A DNA stretch of 64,000 bases from Polyangiaceae bacterium (GTDB lineage Bacteria > Myxococcota_A > Polyangia > Polyangiales > Polyangiaceae). The stretch's first letter is position 1. Every line of letters begins with the position of its first letter. This document shows, piece after piece, positions 57,987 to 64,000 of this stretch. The stretch lies in contig JADLFU010000011.1 of assembly GCA_020849655.1 (NCBI GenBank), positions 1 to 64,000 on the forward strand, given 5' to 3'. The position numbers were made by a program, and so were the translations under genes. The notes under the pieces are model-generated. The model did no database searches, was not told where the DNA came from, and worked only from the letters and a program-made list of their open reading frames with translations.

Positions 57987-58547
57987 TCACATGCCGCTGC
58001 ACGCGCCGCTGCACGCGAAGAACGCGCCGCACTCGGCGCCTGCCATGCACTCGGTGATGGCGTCCTTCGCGCACTGAGGCGGCTGATCGGTCTTCGCGAA
58101 GCCCTCGAGGCAGGTGCCGCAGGCCGATGAGGCCGCCTTGCCCATGCACGCGTTGTCGGCGCACTCGGTCGCGCAGGTCGAGCCCGCGCTCGCGCAGACG
58201 CACTTCTCCGCGACCTTCGCGAAGACCTGCGAGTATCCGGTGGCGTTCGCCGTCTGACAGCAAGCCTCGCACGCGGCCTTGGACCCGGAGGTCGAGCACC
58301 CGCCGACCGCGCCCCCGCTGCCCCCGGAGGAGCTGCCGGCCGAGGCGCCCGCCGCTCCCGCCGCGGTGCTCCCCGCCGACGCGCCGCCCGCGCCCCCGGC
58401 TGCGCTGCCGCCCGCGCCCGCCGCGGAGGTGCCCGCCGAGCCCTGCGCCGCGGGGGCGGAGCCGCTGTCATCCGAGCCTCCACAACCAACCAACCCAACC
58501 AGGGACGCGCCGAGGACGCAGGTGACAGCGACAGTGAAGAGCTTCAT
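57987..58547 (-). CDS. Small Cys-rich lipoprotein
   Basis: A 186-residue protein from ATG 58547 with a very good Shine-Dalgarno site. Signal ending VGLVGC gives a lipobox Cys22, then a Gly/Ala/Ser linker to about 82 and 100 residues with 15 Cys in CEACCQTA, KCVCASAGSTCATEC, CGTCLEGF and CGAFFACSGAC patterns. It resembles the C-terminus of the 46066 protein. Probably an abundant surface lipoprotein given its strong ribosome site. Function unknown. Confidence 0.83.
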   Translation of the reverse strand: MKLFTVAVTCVLGASLVGLVGCGGSDDSGSAPAAQGSAGTSAAGAGGSAAGGAGGASAGSTAAGAAGASAGSSSGGSGGAVGGCSTSGSKAACEACCQTANATGYSQVFAKVAEKCVCASAGSTCATECADNACMGKAASSACGTCLEGFAKTDQPPQCAKDAITECMAGAECGAFFACSGACSGM

Positions 58548-58553
58548 GGAATG

Positions 58554-58560
58554 CCTCCTT
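58554..58560 (-). promoter_or_regulatory. Strong Shine-Dalgarno site of the small lipoprotein
   Basis: AAGGAGG on the minus strand is six bases before ATG 58547, among the best ribosome sites noticed in the window. Confidence 0.8.
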
Positions 58561-58630
58561 GAGTGGGACGCACCGCGCGGCCCCGAGCCTGTCGACCACT
58601 AGCCGGACTCGACGCGTGGGTGAAGCGCGA

Positions 58631-60409
58631 TCATGGGCGCCGGGGCGCCGCCAACAGCGCGCCGTACGCCTGGAAAATTGCGTCATTGCGGGCCACGGGG
58701 GAGCCGGCGAGGTGCTCCACGACACGCATCGTCCGGGTGTCGACGACCAGCGTCGCAGGGAGGTCACGCACACATGGCGCCACGGTCGTCCCGAGGTCCA
58801 TCGCGGCCGGGTACGTCACCGCGGCCCTGCGCGTCCACATCACGATGTTGTACGAGTCGGCCTGCTGGCCACGGCGCTCGCCCTCGACCAGCAGGGAGAG
58901 CACGGCGCCGCCGCGCGCCGCGCTCTCCTTGAACACGGATCCCAGCAGCGCGCCGGCGGCCGCCTTCGCCTCGTCCGACCAGGCGGTGGCTGCGTGGAGC
59001 AGGAGCGCTCGAGGTCGGGGCGCGGCCCCGTCGGTCGAGGGGGCGTCGCCGCTCGGGTTGTACAGATCGCTCAGCTTGAGCTGCTCCATCGTCGTCCAGT
59101 TGCTCTCGGGCGTCATGAAAGCGGCGAGGTCGAAGTCCGGGATCGTCGCGCCCTTGTCGCAGCCGTAAGGCCCGCCCGGGTACGGTGGCGGGGGACACGT
59201 ACCCGCGCCGTCGCACGCGCCTCCCCCGGGGCAGGAGCCGCAGACCCCGCCGCACCCGTCCGGGCCGCACGGGCGCCCCGCGCACCTGGGGACGCAGGCG
59301 GGCGGGTGGATGGCCGCGGGGCGGTGGGCACTGGGTGTCGCGGCGTCCCTCGCGCACCGCACGCCGAACACGTGGAAGCGCGCGTCCTCCGGCGCGGCGC
59401 GACGCAGCGACACCAGCATCGCCTGCGCGGGCAGGCCGTAGCCGCTCCCGCGGGTGATGCGCGCGCCCGTGGGGGCCGACTGTGCGCAGTCGACGCACGG
59501 CGACAGATACCCGGAGGAGGGACACAACGAAGCGCCTTGAGTTGGCAAGAAGTGCTTGGGATCGGCCGTGTCGATCGTCCACTCCCAGACGTTGCCGCTC
59601 ATGTCCTCCTGCCCCCACCGCGCGGCCCCGCGCGCGCGGGCGCCGACCGGCTGGGCGTGCGGCTGGCCGAAGGCTGCGTAGCGCTGGTCGATGCCTGTCG
59701 CGGCGGGCGGCGAGGACCACGCGTACACGCGCTGCTCGTCCCCCCCCGCGGCGGCGTAGTTCCACTCGGCCTCGGTGGGCAGCCGCCCGCCGTCCCAGGC
59801 GCAGAAAGCGAACGCCTCATAGAAAGTCAAGCAGTTGATGGGGAAGCGATCGCCCTCGGTGGGCTGGCTCGTCCAGGTGGCGGTGACGGGGTTGCACTGG
59901 AGGCGGGCCTCGAGCACGGCCCTCGACTCGGGCAGCTTGGCGTCCCACGCGGGATCCCAGCCGCTGCCGGGGATCTTCGGGTGCGCGCCCGCGCCCGCGG
60001 CCGGAGCGCTCGCGCGGGTGCCCTTGCCCGCGGCGACGAAGGCGCGGAAGCGCCCGACGGTGACCTCGAACCTGTCGAGGGCGAAGGCGGAGACGGTCGC
60101 GGGGTGGGCTGGATCCCCGCACCTGTCACCGTCGAAGCTGCGCTTGAAGGTGCCCGCAGGGACGCCTCGCTGCTCACAACAGTCGGCGTCGCCGCCCGCG
60201 CCGCAGCGCCTGTCCGTCCCGACGCCCGTCGTCGCGCAGCTCGGCGCGTCGGCGAGCGGTGCCGTGTGCGCGGAGGAGGCAGGCGGGGCAGGCGCCGGCC
60301 GTGAGCGACCTCGCGTGGACACGACGTAGGCCGCGAGGGCGGCGAGCGCGACGCCAGCGAGGGCGGCGCCGACGCCCGCTCGCCGGCGGGCCGGGATCGA
60401 GCTGGTCAT
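58631..60409 (-). CDS. FGE-like (SUMF1) domain fused to a thioredoxin-fold-like domain
   Basis: A 592-residue membrane-anchored protein. A single N-terminal membrane segment (about 12-32) is followed by a Pro/Ala linker, then a formylglycine-generating-enzyme-type sulfatase-modifying domain (about 80-350): FALDRFEVTVGRFRAFVA, PINCLTFYEAFAFCAWDGGRLPTEAEW, and EDMSGNVWEWTID. The active-site Cys pair of true FGE is not found in the RGSGYGLPAQAM region. A Cys-rich Gly segment (CGPDGCGGVCGSCPGGGACD, about 385-405) links to a C-terminal 150 residues that look thioredoxin-like (PRALLLHAATAWSDEAK, LPATLVVDTRTMRVVEHLAG). It may bind or modify envelope ligands rather than make formylglycine. Confidence 0.78.
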   Translation of the reverse strand: MTSSIPARRRAGVGAALAGVALAALAAYVVSTRGRSRPAPAPPASSAHTAPLADAPSCATTGVGTDRRCGAGGDADCCEQRGVPAGTFKRSFDGDRCGDPAHPATVSAFALDRFEVTVGRFRAFVAAGKGTRASAPAAGAGAHPKIPGSGWDPAWDAKLPESRAVLEARLQCNPVTATWTSQPTEGDRFPINCLTFYEAFAFCAWDGGRLPTEAEWNYAAAGGDEQRVYAWSSPPAATGIDQRYAAFGQPHAQPVGARARGAARWGQEDMSGNVWEWTIDTADPKHFLPTQGASLCPSSGYLSPCVDCAQSAPTGARITRGSGYGLPAQAMLVSLRRAAPEDARFHVFGVRCARDAATPSAHRPAAIHPPACVPRCAGRPCGPDGCGGVCGSCPGGGACDGAGTCPPPPYPGGPYGCDKGATIPDFDLAAFMTPESNWTTMEQLKLSDLYNPSGDAPSTDGAAPRPRALLLHAATAWSDEAKAAAGALLGSVFKESAARGGAVLSLLVEGERRGQQADSYNIVMWTRRAAVTYPAAMDLGTTVAPCVRDLPATLVVDTRTMRVVEHLAGSPVARNDAIFQAYGALLAAPRRP

Positions 60410-60478
60410 CGGCCGCAGCCTACCCCAGCGCGCGCAAGGGAGGGGAGTCCGCGCAGTCCGCCGCGCGGTCGCCGCCGG

Positions 60479-62149
60479 TCAGAACGTGGAGGAGGTCAGG
60501 ACGCCGAGGTTCACCAGGCCCGCGAGGAACGACTGAGCCTGCGGGCGGAGCGCGGCGGCGTCGTCCCCCGGTAGCTGCGCGAGCGCCTGCTCGGCGGTGC
60601 GACCGTGCAGCGCCTCGACGAACCGCCAGTGCGCGCCCGGCAGGAAGAGCCTCGCCGGGAGATCACTGTCCTCGCCGCGCCCGTCGAACGTCACGCGCAT
60701 CACCGGGTGCAGCTTGCCGGTGCCCTGGATCGGCACCACCCATGGGTCCGCGCGGAACGCCGTCGCCCGTCGGAACACGCGCCCCGGGCCGACCTCGGCC
60801 TTCGCCTTGATGGTGCCCGGCTGGATGAGGTGCTGCGCGAAGCTGTCGAAGATGTTCACGCCGAAATCCGAGATCGCCTCGTGCGTCACCGGGCGGTTGA
60901 TGCCGTAGCCCGTCGCCAGCGCGAGGAACGACGCGGGGCCGTCGACGCCGCGCGGGAGGGCGCGCTCGCGGAGGATCTTCTTCGCCTCCCACCACCATGA
61001 CTCCTTGCCGTCATTGAACGCGTAGAACATGTACGTCATGCGGCGGAAGGCCGAGAACGAGTAGCGCACCTGCTCCTCGTAGGACCGCCAGCACAGCTCC
61101 TCGTCCGCCGCGTCGCCCGCGAGCAGCGTGTTGAGCGTGTACGCGAGCCGGGAGCCGCCGGAGTGCGCGAGGTAACAGCCGATCGAGAGGATGGGGTCGA
61201 CGAAGCCGGCCGCGTCGCCGCACAGCGCCCAGCCCGGCCCGTACAGCTTCGAGACGGAGTAACAGTAATCCTTGATGGTGTGCAGATCGACGGTCGAGCC
61301 CGCGAAGCGGATGCGCTCGGCGTCCCTCAGGAGCGGCGCCAACTCCGCGCACCCCTGCACGCTGGCCTCGAAGTACTCGCGGACGGAGACGGAGCCCCGA
61401 CGCGCGAGGGCGTCGCTGCTGGTGACGACGCCGACGCTGATGAGATCCTGCGCGACGGGGATGTACCAGATCCAGCCCTCCGGCACGCTCACCACGGCGA
61501 TGCGGCTGTCGTCCCACGTGCCGGAGAGGGCGGGGTCCAGCTTGGCGCCCTGGTAGTAGCCGTAGATGGCGATGTTGCGGAGATCCGGATCGTACTCGCG
61601 CGTCTTCATCTTGCGCGACACCTGGTTGTGTTGCCCGGTCGCGTCGATGACGTACCGGGGGGAGAGCACGCGGCCGTCGGAGAGCCTGACGCCCTCGACC
61701 CTCGACTCCGGGTCGAACAGGATCTCGGCGCTCGTCGGCTGCAACACCGTGGCCCCGAGCTCGCGGGCGTGATCCAGCAGAATCTGGTCGTACAGGTGAC
61801 GCTGGACGTGCCAGGTGTAGCTGGAGTCGTAGCCGGGCGCGTCGCTGTAGCCCGGCAGCGCGCCGAGGTCCGCGAACTCGATCGTCCACGGCGCGCGGTC
61901 GCGGCCCCAGATGAAGGTGCTGCCACGCTTGCGGATGAACCCGGCCTTCTTGATCTTCTCGTACACATCCATGTCGGCGAGCAGCCGGTTGATGTCGGCG
62001 ACGAAGCTCTCGCCGATGTGGTGACGGGGGTAGGCCTCCTGTTCACACACCACGACGCTCGCGCCGGGCGAGTACTTCTTCACCAGCGACGTCACCGACG
62101 AGCCGGCGGGGCCGCCACCAATCACGAGGACATCGGGATCATGGTTCAT
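60479..62149 (-). CDS. Flavin-dependent halogenase
   Basis: A 556-residue enzyme with FAD motif VLVIGGGPAGSS (residues 8-17), the halogenase motif GWIWYIP (225-231, the WxWxIP signature), and GWALCGDAAGFVDPILSIG for the second FAD contact. A candidate catalytic Lys is Lys74 in FIRKRGSTF. The length and C-terminal region fit the CmlS/CndH group, which chlorinates carrier-bound or free acyl and aryl substrates. A reduced-flavin supply is needed. The start ATG 62149 overlaps the 3' end of the oxidase gene by 11 bp. No NRPS or PKS is within the window. Confidence 0.88.
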   Translation of the reverse strand: MNHDPDVLVIGGGPAGSSVTSLVKKYSPGASVVVCEQEAYPRHHIGESFVADINRLLADMDVYEKIKKAGFIRKRGSTFIWGRDRAPWTIEFADLGALPGYSDAPGYDSSYTWHVQRHLYDQILLDHARELGATVLQPTSAEILFDPESRVEGVRLSDGRVLSPRYVIDATGQHNQVSRKMKTREYDPDLRNIAIYGYYQGAKLDPALSGTWDDSRIAVVSVPEGWIWYIPVAQDLISVGVVTSSDALARRGSVSVREYFEASVQGCAELAPLLRDAERIRFAGSTVDLHTIKDYCYSVSKLYGPGWALCGDAAGFVDPILSIGCYLAHSGGSRLAYTLNTLLAGDAADEELCWRSYEEQVRYSFSAFRRMTYMFYAFNDGKESWWWEAKKILRERALPRGVDGPASFLALATGYGINRPVTHEAISDFGVNIFDSFAQHLIQPGTIKAKAEVGPGRVFRRATAFRADPWVVPIQGTGKLHPVMRVTFDGRGEDSDLPARLFLPGAHWRFVEALHGRTAEQALAQLPGDDAAALRPQAQSFLAGLVNLGVLTSSTF

Positions 62150-63482
62150 GTGTTGGTTCCTTGGTTGTGGCCGAGGGGCTCGCGAACAGCCCGACGCCCG
62201 GGTTCATCCGCCCGTCCGGGTCGAGCACGCGCGCGACCGCTCGGAGCGTCGAGAGCGTGGCCGGGTCTGCTCGACTCGCCAGCTCGTCGCGCCACGTGAG
62301 CCCGGGACGATAGGGCACGGCGTCCAGGGCGGCGAGGGTGGGCACCTCGGCCTCGAGGACGCTCCGCGCCCGCTCCCGCGCGGCGTCGGACTCGGAGACG
62401 CAGTGGACCCCGAGGTTCACTCCGTCCGGGCCGAAGTAGCAGGCGACGCGGCGGTGGACGGCCTCGACCCGGAGCGCGCGCGCCCACGCGTACGCGGCGC
62501 CGACGCGACCATAGGGCACCACCGCGTCGAGGCCGAAGAATGGCGGGACCTCTCCGCCCCTCCAGGTGTGCCCGGCGGGACCCGGCCACTTGGCGTCGTA
62601 CCCAGGGGAGACTCCCCGCCGGAAGTCGTCGCCGAACACTGTGATCTCGGGGCGCGCCCACCCAGGGAGCGTGGCGCAGACGCGCTCCACGCGCGCGCCG
62701 AGCTCGGCCTCGTCGACGGGGCTCGAGAGGTGCACCGACAGCGCGCCGTGCCCCGTCCATACCCAGCGGAGCGTGTCGACGACCCCGCGGCGACGCCACG
62801 TGTTCGCGAGGGCGACGACCTCGTCGATCGCGTCGTCGTCCGTGAGGCACTCGATGCGCGCCTCGAACAGCGCGGGCAGGAGCGCGACGTCGACCTCCGT
62901 CACCACGCCGAGCGCGCCCTCCGCGCCGAAGAAGACGCTGCGGAGATCCGGGAGCCCTCGCGCGACCGCGCCCGGTCGCCCGCCGCGCAGCCGGGACGCT
63001 CCGACTTGCAGCGTCCGGCCGTCGGCCAGCATCACCTCGAAGCCCACGATCTGATCGAGAAAATCGCGGTTCATCATTCCAATCCCCGCCGTCACGCCGT
63101 TCGCGATGGCGGAGCCCAGGAGGGTGTCTCCGTAGCCGTCCGGGTGCATCGTGAGATGGCTGCCGTGGGCGCGGAGCGCGGCGTCGAGCGCGCGGAGCGT
63201 GATCCCGCTCTCGACCGTCGCGACGCCGGCGGACGCGTCGACCACGAGCACCCGATCGTACGCGGACAGATCGGCCACGATCGCGCCCTCGAGCGACAGG
63301 TTGTGCCAGTACGTCGCGCGCTCGCCCATCGCCGCGAACGGGCGGTCGTCGCGCGCGGCTTCCCCGAGCGCTGCCCGCAGATCCTCCTTGTCGCGAATCA
63401 GGCGGATCGCGGCCGGCGTGCCGAGCCGATGCCCGGCGATGTCGTGGAGCGCGGACGGCGGCGCGGGTGCAGGGAGGGCCAT
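62139..63482 (-). CDS. FAD-linked oxidase (PCMH-type) upstream of the halogenase
   Basis: A 447-residue flavoprotein from ATG 63482. The FAD-binding PCMH domain (about 30-215) contains GERATYWHNLSLEGAIVADL, VVDASAGVATVESGITLRAL and MHPDGYGDTLLGSAIANGVT, and the C-terminal half has the substrate cap of the vanillyl-alcohol-oxidase group, ending VLDPDGRMNPGVGLF. It would oxidise an alcohol, lactate or aromatic substrate with O2 or an acceptor. It overlaps the halogenase and is first in their operon, so they likely share a tailoring pathway. An in-frame start at 63539 adds 19 unrelated residues. Confidence 0.86.
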   Translation of the reverse strand: MALPAPAPPSALHDIAGHRLGTPAAIRLIRDKEDLRAALGEAARDDRPFAAMGERATYWHNLSLEGAIVADLSAYDRVLVVDASAGVATVESGITLRALDAALRAHGSHLTMHPDGYGDTLLGSAIANGVTAGIGMMNRDFLDQIVGFEVMLADGRTLQVGASRLRGGRPGAVARGLPDLRSVFFGAEGALGVVTEVDVALLPALFEARIECLTDDDAIDEVVALANTWRRRGVVDTLRWVWTGHGALSVHLSSPVDEAELGARVERVCATLPGWARPEITVFGDDFRRGVSPGYDAKWPGPAGHTWRGGEVPPFFGLDAVVPYGRVGAAYAWARALRVEAVHRRVACYFGPDGVNLGVHCVSESDAARERARSVLEAEVPTLAALDAVPYRPGLTWRDELASRADPATLSTLRAVARVLDPDGRMNPGVGLFASPSATTKEPTHEP

Positions 63483-63608
63483 GTCCGGCGAGCGGGCCTT
63501 GTAGCATCGGCCACGCGCAGCGTCGCTGACGGCGCGCACGCCCCCGCTGCCGACCGGCGCGCGCGTTCGCGGGTTGCCCCGCGCGTCGCGCCGCGCTCCG
63601 ATGGGCGC

Positions 63609-64000
63609 ATGAACTCGAACTTCTTCCGGTCCACCGCTGCATCGTCCACGCTCATCGCGCTCCTCCTCGTCGCCTGCGGCGGGGACGACGCGTCGCCGAC
63701 GTCGTCGACGGCCGCTACCTCGGGCGCGGGCGGCGCGAGCGCGGGCACGGGCGGATCGAAGGGCGGCGCCGCGGGAGCGACGGCGGGCACGGGCGGCGCG
63801 AGCGCGGGAGCCGGCGGCGCGAGCGCGGGAGCCGGTGGCACGGGCGCGGGAGCCGGCGGCGCGAGCGCAGGCGCCGGGGGTGCCAGCGCAGGCACGGGCG
63901 GCACGACCGCAGGCGCGGGCGGCACGAGCGCGGGTGCGGGCGGCACGAGCGCGGGCGCAGGCGGCGCGAGCGCAGGGACGGGCGGCGCGAGCGCCGGCGC
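63609..64000 (+). CDS. Lipoprotein with Gly/Ala linker, 3' end outside window
   Basis: A partial gene. ATG 63609 gives MNSNFFRSTAASSTLIALLL and a lipobox VAC (Cys23). From about residue 35 only Gly/Ala/Ser/Thr tandem repeats (GGASAGAGGT-type units) are visible up to the window end, 130 residues. The globular domain lies beyond the window. It belongs to the same exported linker class seen elsewhere here and is divergent from the oxidase gene across 126 bp. Confidence 0.8.
   Translation, partial: MNSNFFRSTAASSTLIALLLVACGGDDASPTSSTAATSGAGGASAGTGGSKGGAAGATAGTGGASAGAGGASAGAGGTGAGAGGASAGAGGASAGTGGTTAGAGGTSAGAGGTSAGAGGASAGTGGASAG

Noticed and set aside
60449-60468. CCGCGC/GCGCGG inverted repeat after the halogenase as a terminator
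   Set aside because: Only 6 bp with no U-tract, expected by chance at this GC content.

Overview
This window looks like chromosome from a very GC-rich member of the Myxococcota, probably Polyangiales (Sorangium/Polyangium relatives). That placement is inferred from third-position GC bias, many lipoproteins with long Gly/Ala/Ser linkers and Cys-rich or MopE-like domains, Ser/Thr kinase signalling, RCC1 repeats and IgGFc-binding-like proteins. I see no plasmid, phage, intact insertion sequence or CRISPR array.

Layout. 1-7.4 kb: a 5'-truncated RCC1 propeller protein with a 42-bp tandem repeat, a small membrane protein, a lone groEL with its terminator, an alpha/beta hydrolase and an IgGFc-binding-like lipoprotein. 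7.4-12.5 kb: a tightly coupled cassette of DUF962 protein, acyl carrier protein, ketosynthase, LolB-like lipoprotein and second ketosynthase; each of the last three genes starts inside the stop codon of the one before. 12.4-15.5 kb: a very large lipase-like lipoprotein fused in frame to a Nudix hydrolase. 15.5-18.5 kb: the conserved operon rpsF-rpsR-rplI-dnaB. 18.6-25.7 kb: a desaturase with a 27-residue coupled peptide, a PaaK-like ligase, a Gly-rich lipoprotein, a DUF2505 protein, a CCA-adding enzyme and a TPR protein with a dead zincin domain. 25.7-31 kb: a signalling pair (Ser/Thr kinase with receiver-like tail and a sensor that has lost its phosphotransfer His) and a MacA-type adaptor plus ATPase without a permease. 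31-34.6 kb: a KstD/fumarate-reductase-like flavoprotein behind an AACATGTT operator-like palindrome, a decayed region, and tryptophanase. 34.7-39.7 kb: an RHH protein and a ParA with two zinc-ribbon motifs, then carB. 39.7-50.7 kb: secreted Cys-rich proteins (including a tandem paralogous pair), a parvulin lipoprotein, a DMT exporter and a sulfatase-like lipoprotein. 50.7-51 kb: tRNA-Glu and tRNA-Gln with a clear terminator. 51-58 kb: an ASCH protein, an esterase, then a coupled GT2 / tetraheme cytochrome / nucleotide-transporter-HEAT-cNMP operon. 58-64 kb: another Cys-rich lipoprotein, an FGE-like/thioredoxin-like fusion, a flavin-dependent halogenase overlapping an FAD-linked oxidase, and a Gly-rich lipoprotein cut by the window end.

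The housekeeping genes anchor the window as stable chromosome. The least familiar units are the ACP-ketosynthase-lipoprotein-ketosynthase cassette (a possible short aryl-polyene-like lipid pathway lacking reductases), the cytochrome/transporter operon, the zinc-ribbon ParA with its RHH partner, and the halogenase/oxidase pair that has no assembly line beside it. Functions are read from motifs by eye; no database search was run.
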